Source of the DNA: Saccharina japonica
Lineage: Eukaryota > Sar > Phaeophyceae > Laminariales > Laminariaceae
Length of the DNA stretch: 64,000 nucleotides
Reading direction: 5' to 3'
NCBI GenBank assembly: GCA_008828725.1
Contig: MEHQ01001881.1
Coordinates: 413,240-477,239, forward strand
The position numbers and the translations under genes were made by a program. Positions 48,237 through 60,387 of the stretch are shown here, piece after piece. The notes below the pieces were generated by a model. That model did no database searches and was not told the origin of the DNA. It saw only the letters and a list, made by a program, of their open reading frames with translations. Position 1 is the stretch's first letter. Each line of letters begins with the position of its first letter.

Positions 48237-51200
48237 ATGCACCGGCAATGTGAGGTGCGAGTCTCCCAAGCTCGGCACCTGGTTTCGAAACAGAGGAAGA
48301 GAAATCGGGATGAGAAATCTCCAGTAGCAGGCGTGTACGTCCTGCTCAGCTACGACGGAGTTCACGTCCCAACCGAGACCTGCCGCTACATCGAGAGTCC
48401 GTCTTGGCACCGTATCGCTGTTTTTCAGCTCAACGTTCGCGATCGTGCCAGAGGAGATGAGGCGTCAGTGCCAGAGCGACCGTTGATAGGTGCGTCGAGC
48501 CCGACGATGGATGAGCAAACTGCAACGAAGACATCGCTGAATCCTTTCGCCACGACACAGCAGTCGTTGAATGCAGTCACCAAGACGCAATCGCTGAATC
48601 CTTTCGCCTCCGATTTCGTACCGCCGCCGAGTACATCTCCACCCCAACCTCCACCTGTGGCACCGCTCCCTGCACGGACATCGATGGTCCTGCACCTCCG
48701 CGTACTCAGTGATAGCCTTATATCGAAAGAAGTATTAGGTGATGTTGCCGTTGACTTGGCGCCGCTGCTGGAATCCAAAGGCGACCACCTGGCAGCAGAT
48801 AGGCTGGGACACGTAGGCGACGTTCCACGTAAAGGCCTGCCCAACCAAGAGACCGTCGCTGTTGACACTTGGATCGCTCTTCGCCAAAGAACAGCAGAAC
48901 TTCGGGTGCAGATCCTGGTCAAGCCTTGCTCTACAGGAGATACAGCCGTCAGCAAGTGTACGGATGGCGCGCGACACTCGGGACAGCCTGCATCCCTGAA
49001 GAAACCGCGTAGCGCTCGTAGAAATTCACGACTGTTGCCGCCTGCTGCTGAGGCGTCTGCTGGTACAAGGGCATCACGAGGTGACAACTCAGAGACGGGG
49101 GTCGAAGCAGGCACTGGAGGTGATGCGTGGCCTTTGTTTGACAATATGGCCAGGGATGGCTTTGTGAAGACTAGCTTGGGTGCGGAGCAGCGTTCGCTTG
49201 ATGACCGTTTGTTAGAGGTCCAAGAGCTGTACGATTTCAGTGCGGGGGGTGGATACAGGAAAGGACGGCCAGACGAGGAGCCAGGCGAGGAGAAAGAACG
49301 CGGTACAAGTCGAAGGAAGGTCATTGTTCCTGACTGGCCAACATGTGAACGCGATGCTGCTCAGCTCAGGAGGGATATGCAGTATGCCGCCTTGAGAAAT
49401 CGGCGGCAGTGTATCGGTGAGATGAGATAACCATCCTTGGGCGCACCACCAAACAAGAACTCAAGCATTCGAATGCAGTATACATACGTAGTACTGGTAA
49501 TATTTTTTGTAGTACCCGGTAGGGATAGACGTTTCTTCTATTAATATACTTGATCCATTATATACGGTCCATCTGGTTGGTGCACGTATAAATAGTACCA
49601 GCACATGGTACATGGTTTATCGTGGAGCGTACGGATGGAGGGAGTCAAAAGTCTTGTGCGATGTCACGTGCTTGAACGAAACAAGCTTAACCTCCCGCAC
49701 ACAACTTTGCCAATACAGCATGGGCGGAGAAGCTTGGGTCGTCCTCTGCGCTGCAACACACACTGCGGAACCCGCCGGCATTCGGATGCCTCCGTCGTGA
49801 ACGCGAAAAGCCGAACAGGATGACGAAAGCCTCTGCTGAACGGGCGCCCCACCAGTTGGTAGGAGATCTAGAAGATTTGGTCGTTCATGGAATCCCCACG
49901 GTTCTTCAGCCAGGACCTGTTGCGGTGGACGCAAGCAGCCCCGAAGAGGATCGGATGGGTGGGGCGTTCGAAGGCGGAGACCAGGAGCTGAGCTTTTTGG
50001 ATGACGTAACCACGGCTATTCCGCGGGTGGAGGTGAGAGCTGAGATGTGCTTAAATCCCAGGAGGCATGCGGTGTTTGGAAAGCTGAAATTGCCTCGGAT
50101 TTCGAATGGAAATGGCTGTCCTTGGCTGGAATGGCGCCGCGCACTGACCTGTTGATTTCGCGCAATGTCAGGTGCAATCGTTCAATGTATTATACATATC
50201 ATAAGTGTGGTTAAGTATAAGATACCGACACCGTGCATAAGTCATTAGCAACCTGATTTGAGTCGGCGTTGCTATTTAGACGGCTACTGACTATACCAAA
50301 ACGGTCCCGATTTTGATGTCCTGTGTGGGCCAATGGCCCACCTCACAATGCTGGAGCTACGAGCATTTGCTAGCTATTAGGCAGGTTAGGTTGGCAGGAC
50401 GCGTGTGAGGCTGGGACAGACTCTGGCCCCATTTCAACGTTGGCCGAATGTCCGCCCGTAAAAGGGTGCGATGATGTTTTCGTCTTTTTTCGGTCATAAG
50501 CTCTGGCCCCCATTCTCGACGGCTGGATTTGGCCGCCGGGCCAGACCCTTTGCTCGTTTTCAGTTTGTACGTGGCAAGGGAGCGGCCCTTACATTGCAGA
50601 GAAGAGGCTTTTTTCGACGAGAACTGTAACGACAAACCGGTATGGTGCCAAAGACAATGCTAAGGCGGTCTATTTTAACGTATCCAGTTACGCATTACCT
50701 TTCAGCCAGAGAAAGGTTATCGTCCGGCTTTGCTAGAAGCCATCCCCACCTGATGACTTAAACTCCTGAACCGTAACGAAGATGAAAACTACACTTCGTT
50801 TTCGTTTGTTTCCGAGAATTATGAAAGGACGCCTAACTAAATGGTCAAGAGCTATACATGTATACGACTATTTCTTGTAGTATTCTCTTGTTGTCTGCCC
50901 AGACCCCTTTGTGGTATGATACCACAAATGCCTCGTATTTGTTAAACTAGTCAAGCTTCACGGTGCGGAGCAAGCGAATGCCGCCCACCTAGAGGGTATA
51001 TTTTGATGCTGCTGTGGAGTGCCACGAAAGGTATGGGGGGGACGCTTCTAGGTAACACAGCATTGTCACTCGTTTTATCCCGTGTCTAGTGATTGATCGC
51101 GTGTTTGTGCCTTTTGTCTTTCCTCCAGGTGACCCGGGTGTTGGGAAGCATATGCTGCGCAGAGTACCATCTTGAGGTAAGGTTAGGGTTAGGATCGCAC

Positions 51201-54200
51201 CTACTATAGGGTAGTGCCGTAATGAGGGTACTCGTCAACGAGGCATGATTTGTATGAAGAAGTTAAAGGCTAGAATCATTTCGTGAGCGTGTAGTCTTGG
51301 CTCCAGTCTAAGTGGACTCTCTCTACTGATGATAATGATATACTCGTATCAGGTATGCAATAGTCCCGTTGAGTCAGGCATGTTTGGTTGACTGGGAAGG
51401 GCCCTACGCTTGGTTTCTAGCCGTTCGTGACTGCTTATCGTTTGTTGTGCTTCGTGCAGGTCAAGCGGGAATCCTCACACGACAGCTGGTTCGTTGTCCG
51501 ACGATACTCGGATTTCATGGAATTGTACAACAACTTGCCGAGATCCTTCGCAGCCATCACTCCCCCGCTACCTCCCAAAAGCTGGCGGAGCCTCTCGTTT
51601 TTCAGCATGACACCAGTGAGTAGTGAGAAATATCCCCAGGTGGCTTGACTTTTGACCGAATGCTATCTGTGAAACGCGTGCGTTGCGTTGTTTAGTGGGA
51701 ACGAAAAACTTCGATTATATACGTATCGCAGGAAGAAGGCGTGTGACACGCCCCAACTGGAACACTGCCGAGCTCATCCTCCAGTGCTTGTTGCCCGTCT
51801 GGCCTGATAGGGATTTCTGGAGGCGAGAAGAGTGGCCTTGGAAGTCGCTCTTCGGAGACTTGCTATTAACGCCATTCGGGCGGACGCTGCTGTTCAAGCG
51901 GACTTGAGAGCATTCTTGGGGTTCCCTGCTTGCCCGGGGACAAGCTGGCTTTCCGGCCTGGACGCGGGCGTCGTGCGTTACTTGGCTAGAGTGCCGCCGA
52001 ATATCGAGCTCGCTCTCCCTGCACTGGCTCTCGCGCCTATCCCAATGCTCAGTGATCTACGCGTGACCATGTGGATGGTGCTTTCGGGAGCAGCACACAA
52101 GGTCGGTCGGTGACTCTTAGCTTCCAAGGTGATTTTGATGATGTTACGCCGCTGCAAACAGCGATACATTTCACGCCCCCGGGGGTTGCGGCTCCATGTT
52201 GCCTCCCGCTTTCATGTTGCAGATGATGGATCGCGTGCTATGTTTATGGTCCTCAAAAAATCGCTTGCTGCTTTGATACGCTTCCGCGTGTGTCCGTAAT
52301 ATCAGTGCTCCACCACCAATGCCCGAGAGCAGTACACGGCTCTAGTTGATGTCAAGGATGAGGCAGAATGGTGTGCCCAAGGAGGCGCAGCCGAGGACTA
52401 CGCACTTGCCGCAAAAGTGTTCGAGACGATAGACGATGATGTCAATCGCACCAACGTTGGGGACAGCGAAGAACGAGAACGCGTAAGACGAGTGTTGAAG
52501 GCGTTCGCTCTCAAAAACCCCAATACGGGATACTGCCAGGTGACAAGACGCGATAGGAGACCGTATGTTTGATTATTCCGCCTTGTAGCTTCCCGTCTAC
52601 AGTTTGTTAACTGGTACATGTGGGCTTCGCATGGGTAGACGGTATTGACTGTGACGCGCTTCAGCGTGGTCCTGCATTGAAGCTGTGTTGGTTATAAAGT
52701 CGGGACAAGAAACAACACAAGGGGGTCCGCGAACAGCAGTACCGTAGGATTGTTTTTTGTCCATCTGTCTTTTTAACCCGGCGCCATGCTCTAACTCGAG
52801 GTCGCACAGTCAAGCCTCCTCTCCCCCCTGACCCACTCCCGTTTCTGGCTTGTTTTTTTATCGCGCAGCGAGTCCAGCACTTTCATCGCTCGTCGACGTG
52901 CCTGAACTGGTCTTCATACGTATTGCTAACTATTGGCGTGAATTGAACTTGGATTATAATGCATTACCCTGGAGACGCACGTGAACATGAAACAAACATC
53001 TGGCTTGTTTTTTTATCGCGCAGCGAGTCCAGCACTTTCATCGCTCGTCGACGTGCCTGAACTGGTCTTCATACGTATTGCTAACTATTGGCGTGAATTG
53101 AACTTGGATTATAATGCATTACCCTGGAGACGCACGTGAACATGAAACAAACAAAAATGCGTTGGTCGTTCGTGTTTGCAGGGGATGAACTCTGTGGCAT
53201 TGTTTCTACTCAGAACAGCTGAGGGGCGTGAGGGCATAGCTTTTTGGCTTTTGGATGCCCTCGCTACTGACATCATTCCCGGTCACTGGGAGCAATTGTC
53301 GCACATTTCACCGGCTGATGGTGGGGCTGTCTCCATCAGGTGCGGTGCCCAGCATTCATTCTGACAATGCAGTGCGAGCTTACACTGGAATGGATATAGG
53401 CAAAATATCCCGCGCGCGTAACCTTTCGCAATGGTAGATGGTCACGCAAGCGCTACGGTCTACTTACATCTTTACGCAAGCCTCTCTGATCGAAGGAAGG
53501 ATCGGTGCGTGTTTCACTGTAGTACCAGGTAGCTATTAAGTGCTAAAACCAGCCGTTTTGTGACATTATCTTCCTACCCGTTTATGCACCAATGCTCCAG
53601 GGCGCTGATGGGAGAACTCATGCCGGAGCTGCTCGAACATCTCGACTCTCGTGGGCTTCCGCCAGAGATGTTGATGTGTGATTTCATGATGTCGCTGGGT
53701 TGCAGAGCACTCCCCCCGACGTCCCTTTTGCGGTGTTTTGATTTGCTGTTTTGGGAAGGGCGAGATACCCTCCAGTACATGGCCCTGGCGGTGCTTCGCC
53801 ATGCAGAGGTAAGCACATTATCTCCGCTGACCGTGAACTTACGGATCTTCGCCGTCACCCTTGTATCAATACCGCCAGCGCTGCAGTCATCCTATGATAG
53901 AAATTGTCGTAAAGCCAGCCACAAGGCATGCGTGCAACGTGGCATCCCCTCCCACCAGCATCCCCGTCCTACTGTAGTGTTTTGTTGCAGATAATCGTGC
54001 TGCCATGTGTTGACCATCGCGGGCGCCTGCCCTTCTTTAGTTTCTGCTCCAGATATTTATATGCTGCTATTAATAGTGACACTACTAATGTGCAGGTATT
54101 AACGTGCCGGCAGAAAAGCTTGTAGACCATTGCGTCGTGAATACTTTTTGCGAGCACCTGGGCATCAGCTCGTCGGCTCCTAGAATTCACATGTCACGGG

Positions 54201-54560
54201 GGACTCTTCACCCAAAACGCAGCCATGCCTGTCTCGTGCACCAAGCAACTACCACAATGTATCTACTGCAGTATCAAGACTGTCCTGTCGTACGTAGCTA
54301 TATACCCGTAGATGCTGGTCAAGCGTGTGATGTGTCATCGTTTCTCCGGTGTACTCCGCAATCCTTCTGTCTGATCGCAGGACGAGCTCCTCGACGTGCA
54401 GGGAGCTATTGCGACATCCGAGTGTCTATCAGCGTGCACAGCAGCTATGCATGATGCCGACAGCCTCGTCGGGATGGCGTGGGCAGAAATGGATAGAGGC
54501 ATCGACAAACCAGTAGGGAATAGTGCCCCAGACGGGTCCCCGTTCGACAAAAGTCCATAG
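48237..54560 (+). CDS. C2-PX-TBC domain protein, putative Rab GTPase-activating protein, 9 exons, 913 aa
   Basis: TBC proteins speed GTP hydrolysis by Rab GTPases; PX domains bind phosphoinositides, often PI3P on endosomes. Exons: 48237-49416, 49719-50032, 51129-51176, 51460-51615, 51811-52101, 52333-52539, 53182-53339, 53601-53808, 54381-54560 (TAG). The total is 2,742 nt in phase. A divergent C2-like domain spans residues 5-229, interrupted by a Pro-rich loop with two NPF motifs (102-104, 121-123), typical EH-domain ligands. PX is about 499-605, with RRYSDF (528-533) and PPLPPK (549-554). TBC is about 645-860; IDDDVNR (696-702) supplies the arginine finger and GYCQ (to 732) the glutamine finger, so it should be catalytic. 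The first ATG follows an in-frame stop. The donor after exon 5 (GTCGGT) is non-standard and is the weakest link. The target Rab is unknown. Confidence 0.85.
52780..52915 (-). mobile_element. Decayed SINE fragment in TBC intron 6
   Basis: A minus-strand pattern like the SINE body: TCTAACTCGAGGTCGCACAG, CTCCTCTCCCCCCTGACCCAC, TTTTTATCGCG, CAGCACTTTCATCGCTCGTCGACG. Similar but clearly diverged from 19709-19886. Confidence 0.45.
52844..53153 (+). repeat. 155-bp tandem duplication in TBC intron 6
   Basis: 52844-52998 and 52999-53153 read the same by eye (each TCTGGCTTGTTTTTTTATCG to CATGAAACAAACA). It ends just before the acceptor of exon 7 (53181). Near-perfect identity means either a recent duplication or an assembly effect. 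Confidence 0.85.
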
Positions 54561-54707
54561 GTCTACTCGTACACTCACGGCAGAGTAAACAGAGCACAAA
54601 AAATATGCATGTTTTTATTATTTTGAGTATATTAATAGAGCCATTAAATAGTACAGGTCGTACTATATGTACGACACGGCGTGAAGGCTATATGGGCGCA
54701 TTGCTCC
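54561..54707. other. 147-bp convergent intergenic spacer
   Basis: It separates the stop codon of the TBC gene (+) from that of the next gene (-). It is AT-rich (ATTATTTTGAGTATATTAATAG-like) and must hold the 3' UTRs and polyadenylation signals of both genes unless their transcripts overlap. Confidence 0.7.
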
Positions 54708-57700
54708 CTACTGCAGGCCTTGGCGTCGCGCCTTGAAACGCGACACACGCGGAGGCACTGCCGCTGTTGGCTGAGAACTGCCGGTAGATGCTAGCGTAGG
54801 GGTGGTGGTAGAAGCATTTACCGTTTTTTCAACCACGCTCCCTTCGAAAGCGTGAGAGTTCGGTATCCTTGGCGTGGGTGCGGTTTGGCTCCCTGGCACC
54901 CCCGTAGTTGAAGCTCTCCCCTGTGTAACCGGCCTTGTTTGTTGGGCGCCAGTGGTCTTGGCGGTAGGTTTGGGAGTCGCCGATCGCTTCGTCCCGCCGC
55001 TTAGAAAGCCTTTTTTCCACTTCGGACCAAGGGATAAGCTCGAATCTGCAGTACGCGAGCAACACCACAAGTTGAGCCATGTGATGGGCATGTGTGTGCA
55101 TGTGATGGGCATGCGATAGGCATGTGTGTGCGTATGATGGGCATGTGATAGGCATGTGATGGGCATGTGTGTGCATGTGATGGGCATGTGATAGGTATGT
55201 GCGTGCATGTTATGGGCATGTGATGGGCATGTGTGTGCATGTGATGGGCATGTGATAGGAATGTTGTCGCTTTTCTTCGAAGTTGACAATGGACGTCGTT
55301 AGTGGCCGTATGGTTTGCAGGTCATAGCATCTGCTGTGTCGGAATAATATCTGGCCACCACTTGGCAAGATGCACCTATGGCATCATCTGAGGGTTCACG
55401 TTGGCGGTATTCATCGGAAGCACAGAAATGAACGACTCCCACAAAAAATCCAGTGAAGGGTAGATCCTCTAAGCGTGGCAAGCCAATTGTTCAGTCTTTA
55501 CCCCAGTCGGTCACCAGTACTGGTGCATCCGCTAACAGGGGGGGTAGCCTAATCTGCTGCCGACAACAAGCATGTGTTCATACGAAGCACCCTGCCCTCC
55601 GTACACACCGCTGTCTCTGTAAAGCATGGTTTATTATTTCCCCCCACACAAAGGTGTAGAGGGTGTTACTACCTCAACAGTTATCGTAACTAACCAAATG
55701 CCCAGGTAACATTATATAAAACTGGAGCGACATGCAAGGCATGGAGGGCAACGGCCAACATTAGCTCCAGATCTTGAGCAACTGCTGTAGGCGTGGAGAA
55801 TGCCCCCACTCCAACGTGACTCTGATTCGGAGCACGCCCATCTCGGTTCATCAACACATGCACTCTTAGTACCATACCCACTGTTAACTCTCCATAATAA
55901 GCGGCATGCCCCACTTACGTACTGGTAGTATTTATAGGCCATCTCCAGCATAGTGCAAATGCCCGCCACGACACATATGGCATATATAGCCTCAACTGCA
56001 GACTGGGAAACAAGTTCGTCGCCAAAAGCAAGTCTTAAGTGTTGCACCCTATAATATCATAGTACCTTGTTTCGCCTCTTCCTGGGCCGATGCCTCCTCC
56101 TCTTCCAGTCTAGCGAAAATGCTATCTAGGTCGGACGGGCCCGTTCCATCGCTGACAATCTCTTCTGGGGAGGGTTTTTTCGACACAATCGTCTGTTCAC
56201 CAGGATGCTTGACATGCGGGGGTTCTGAAGCACCTTCAGGTGCTTTTCGCATCACCTACCGACAAGAGGGTAAAGGCTAAATAAGGACAACACGGAACAA
56301 AAAGGAAAACCTAATAAATGCATAATCGCGTATAAACTAAGCGTATAAACACATTCCAAAACCGAGCACACGAACAAGCGCGAGATAACATTCAAGGTCA
56401 AAGTACGTGCCGATTACCACTGCGAGGATAACCAGCGAAAGACACCAAACGGCAAGACCGACCGGACGCGTCTCTGGCTCCTATTGTAGGTACTCCTGTT
56501 TACCATCACCGTCTCTGCCGGGTGAAAAGCGCAATGCTTGGCTTGGCCTAGATATGCTATAGGCACAGCCATGAAGATATAATACCTTGCCGAGGTCCGT
56601 GACATCGACGGACGTTTGCTTCCCCGAGTCATCAAGCCATTCCTTGATCTCCATGATGGGATCCTCCTCTCCATCTTCCAACACCACCGTGTGCTGCAAA
56701 ACAATAAAGTCCATGCATTGCTGTTTGTGATAATCGTGTATGTGTTACAATGCCATTAATGGTGCAATTGTATTCCGTCGAAATGAGCACAGCCAGTTGC
56801 GCGAGATCGTCAACCACAGCGGCACGTAATTTTTTTGTTTGCAAGCTCATTCCTTTAGCCCGTGGGTCATATCCTTCCTTGCTGTAATTTCGACGTAACT
56901 CAGACCAGGGGTCACCAAACAGGGCTCCCCTCCCACTCCCCCATCTCGCGGTGGGATCAGCACTAACATCTCGTCACGTCGATAGTGCATACTCGCGTCA
57001 TAGCTAAGTAGCGATGTGTCTCCGCTCGGTGTGCTAGATTGTCGACAACAAACAGGCTCAAATAATATCACCGGGACTCGATCCAAGGACCTCTACTCGT
57101 ACTACCACCGGGTGGAGGGTTCGAGGCTAACTAACCACTTAAATACGATAGACTACAACACCAGGGTGACCGAGTGCTGTTCTAAATCGTCGATACATTC
57201 CGTGGTGGCAACCTGCGCAGGTATCGCATCATCACATGTTTAGTGTGCAAGGCTTAAAAGACCACCGCCAAACGTCTACTCATGGACATGATTGGTCCCA
57301 GCATCCATCCGCGCATCTGGCGCAAACACATTATGAATTGTCTGGAAGGCACGGCCAACGCCACTGGACTACGGTTACGTGTGCTGCCTCAAATGCCCTC
57401 GACTTATGATGAGTGTTAAACATGTCATTAAAGGAACCATGAAACGTCCACGGACTGTCAAGTACACTGGTACAGCTCTTCTGCACGAGGCAAGAACCCG
57501 TATAATCTGTAGGGTTAGGGGGCAGGCCAAATCTTCATACGAGTAGCATTTCTCCTTGCTCGCCTATCACCCGAAAACACTAAATCGTAAATCAGGAGAA
57601 TCGTGTAGGTCACCTCGTCGTCATTCGATGCAGGGGACTTCATCTCAAATGCAGTTTGCTTGGGATGATCATCTGCCGCTCCCGGATGCAGTTTTGTGGC

Positions 57701-58535
57701 GGGTGGTGCGTCCTGATATATGCAGGCACACATTCGCCATGATTGCGTCGGGTGATACGAGCGAAGCAAGATAGGACCACGTCGGGGCGAGACAACGGAC
57801 AATAATCAATGCAATGCCGTCAATACCGTCGTGAAATACGCATGCACGGCTATTCCGCTCCTCGTTACGTACCGGTAGCAAAAACACTTGTTCTTGATCT
57901 ATTAATAGTCGAGTCTAATGGGTATGAAAAATTGAAGGAGGCGGATATAAGGCTACTATTCATAATTTTACTGGTTGATGATGCATGTCGTGCTGTGTGC
58001 TTTGGCTACATATGCGTGTAACTGTTGCTAACCACCAGCAAACAGCAGTGCGAGTACTGCTTCGTACTGCAGTCTACTCGTGCTGCCCATGCGCCAAGTA
58101 CGTACCGGGTACATACCTGTAAGTGCACTCTATAAGGGCTTCGTGTGTCGTAGCTTTTCGTAACGAGGTATTCGTACTCCTGATACTTGGTATATAGGCT
58201 ACTATTGGATAACTCGCACAGCAGTGTACAAGTCGTAAACCAATAACCGGCAAGGTCATCCCCACTTGAAACCGCCGTTGTGGATCTGGTTCGCTCCAAA
58301 GAGGCGCATACTATGTATAGTACTACAGCAGTAGTACTAACAATATGAATACTCACCTTTGAAGAAGCACGTGCACGCAACGGCTTGTCGCGAGGGGTTG
58401 TGAGAAAGCCCTTAGTCCACGCTCCCTTTTTGTCGGGTCGGCTCGGGGTTTGTGTTGGGTTTGGTATGGCTTGTGTTGACGAAGGAGGCGGTAGAAGTGC
58501 GCTCTCAGCCAGGACATCCGCCTCGCGCGAGAGAT
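54708..58535 (-). CDS. Putative URI/Bud27-like unconventional prefoldin C-terminal part (5' end not found)
   Basis: Minus-strand exons: 58535-58357, 56693-56586, 56255-56066, 55045-54708 (stop TAG at 54710-54708). The joins agree in phase (0, 0, then 1). The first exon carries KKGAWTKGFLTTP and the last WKKGFLSGG, so a K-W-x-KGFL motif occurs twice. Between them are HTVVLEDGEEDPIMEIKEWL and the acidic helix LDSIFARLEEEEASAQEEAK. The end has HAFEGSVVEKTV and, near the C-terminus, PRVSRFKARRQ. The last two resemble the C-terminal motifs I recall for URI/Bud27, a prefoldin-like scaffold for RNA polymerase assembly and translation. The N-terminal prefoldin domain was not found, so the family call is tentative. 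That the exons form one protein-coding gene is more secure. It converges on the TBC gene. Confidence 0.55.
55076..55262 (-). repeat. GCATGTGATGG minisatellite next to a splice acceptor
   Basis: About 10 copies of GCATGTGATGG/GCATGTGATAGG alternating with GCATGTGTGT, in the intron 55046-56065 about 30 bp upstream (on the minus strand) of the last acceptor. The His/Pro-rich frames it creates are not coding. Confidence 0.8.
56829..57115 (-). mobile_element. Diverged SINE copy (minus strand) in an intron
   Basis: A T run at 56829-56835, then the body words CGTAACTCAGACCAGGGGTCAC and GGGCTCCCCTCCC in reverse. On the minus strand a tRNA-like head appears with a possible A box (CGGTGGTAGTACGAGTAG) and B box (GGATCGAGTCCC) near 57065-57110. 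Confidence 0.5.
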
Positions 58536-60330
58536 CTGATCGGCCGACAGGATGTACACGACGTATTAAGAATTCACATTATTAATAGTAGTACATAACA
58601 AGGATGTATATATGGGGTGACGGACATGCTGAATAGCAACCGCTGATATCCAATGGTAGGTAGTATCGATTTTGGCGGCCTAAGGGCGGTGGGTTGGACT
58701 GTTTTTCCCCATCCCCTGTTTCTTTAAACTTATTTTGTAATTCTTCGAAGCACAGTGGTAGAACGGGCGCACTTTCCCCCGATCCCCGTTAATTTTTATC
58801 AATGGGTTTCGTGCTTGGTTTTGGCAAGAAGAGGGTGGTTGTTTCCTTGAGCAGAGAAGCGTTTGTAAAGGTCGAACCAGGTTCAGCATGGCATCTTGTG
58901 GTTCATGCGACTTGAGGGTTTTCCTACCACCTGCTAGTGAACTACTATACATAGAGTAGAGTTGTGTAGCTCGAGGTCGGTCATGTGACAAAACGAAAAA
59001 CTGGTAAACGGAGAAACACAAAACACAAGCCTGTTTGAAAACGACCCGAGGTTACGGATGGCTTGCCCACCAGCCACAACAACGACCTAAAGCCGTGAAA
59101 CCGACCACTGCCCTTTATTTGGCGTGTGAGAGGAGTGCTACACTGACTTCAGCCCTCGTTGAAAGGCAGAAATGGTCGACTCGCTGGTTTACTGTGCGGT
59201 GGTTGGGATTTTATTTCGCCATTAATCTTAAGTCAGTGCAGTACCAAAAATGTTTACCGATACCCAAGCACCGTTCGAGAGACCTGCATCTCCTGAGACA
59301 AGACTGTCGGGGGATTCGCCGGCTGGTGTCATGGTGCAACCTATGCAACATATGCAACATATCAGTGTGCTTGAATGGAATCGCCAGGAGGCGGAGTGGG
59401 TCTGCCAATCTCGAAGAAGTGTACGCTCTTTCGATGCCACGTGATTTCGCTTCTGACATGGCCTGACCTCTATGTCTAATCAAATGTGTTCTTCCTGTTC
59501 CACCTTCGCATGCGTGGGGCTGTCATCAAAACCATCTTTTGGAAACCCGTGATTCGACTATCAGCAGAAAATCGGAGGAATTTCGCAACTATGAAACACG
59601 CCTCGGCACTACAAGGACCCAGGGCCGAGCAGGGAAGTGTCGTAAACCTTAGGGTGTTTCAGACTAGGGAAGTTCCTCCGATCAGAACTTGATTATTGGG
59701 TGACGAGTTTCCAAACCAATATGCTTTTGGTGACAGTCCCGCACACGCGCAGTGAAACTGGAAACACGTTAATTCAAGACGTAGTTTTAGGTCATGTCAG
59801 ATGCGAGGTCACGGGGCATCGAAATAAAACTCGACGCATTTCCAGTCTAAACTAAGCGAGATAGCCGCCTCCATATTATTCAATATAATAAAATCCACGT
59901 ACAGCAGCACAGCAGCAGTAGCGGCATATACATGTACGTTCAAACGCAGAATTATATAATACCATACCAGGTACAGCAGGTAGTAGGTGGTGCGTTTTCG
60001 TACGTAGAGTGTAGCTACTGTAGCTGCTGCTACCAGTGGTACGCGCCCAGGTACACACACAGCAGTGGTGGGTAAAAACAGTCGTGCAAGCAGATATGCA
60101 ATGCGTATCGGGATGCTATTATTACTTACGATATCAGACTGCGTGTGACCGAAGATACGTACGAGTATCCCTATATACCTTAATAGACCTCAATATGTTT
60201 GTCTCCCCCACTTCGGAGGCTAGCCTTGACACACCCCTGGCCTCTCAGCCTACTCTCATCTCTTACTTGCCGAAGGTGATTTTTTTTTCGGGATCGGTCC
60301 TGGAACTATTTTTTTTCTTTATTTCTTCGA
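58536..60330. other. Unresolved stretch
   Basis: Upstream exons of the minus-strand gene may lie here. Frames at 58680-59021 (-) and 59035-59466 (+) have no recognisable domain. CAG/TAG and ACCAGGTAC words occur at 59900-60060. Confidence 0.4.
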
Positions 60331-60387
60331 TTCATTTCTTCGCTTCATCCAAAAAAAAGAGTGGTGCTTCGATTCATTTCTTCGATT

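Noticed and set aside
54104-54380. Extra exon in the last TBC intron
   Set aside because: Exon 8 and exon 9 already join in phase at a natural domain end; the frame in between shows no TBC similarity.
55076-55262. CRISPR-like array
   Set aside because: The repeats are contiguous and degenerate without unique spacers, inside a eukaryotic intron.
55001-55289. His/Pro/Thr-rich ORFs in the GCATGTG array
   Set aside because: Created by the minisatellite; the real exon begins at the acceptor next to 55045.
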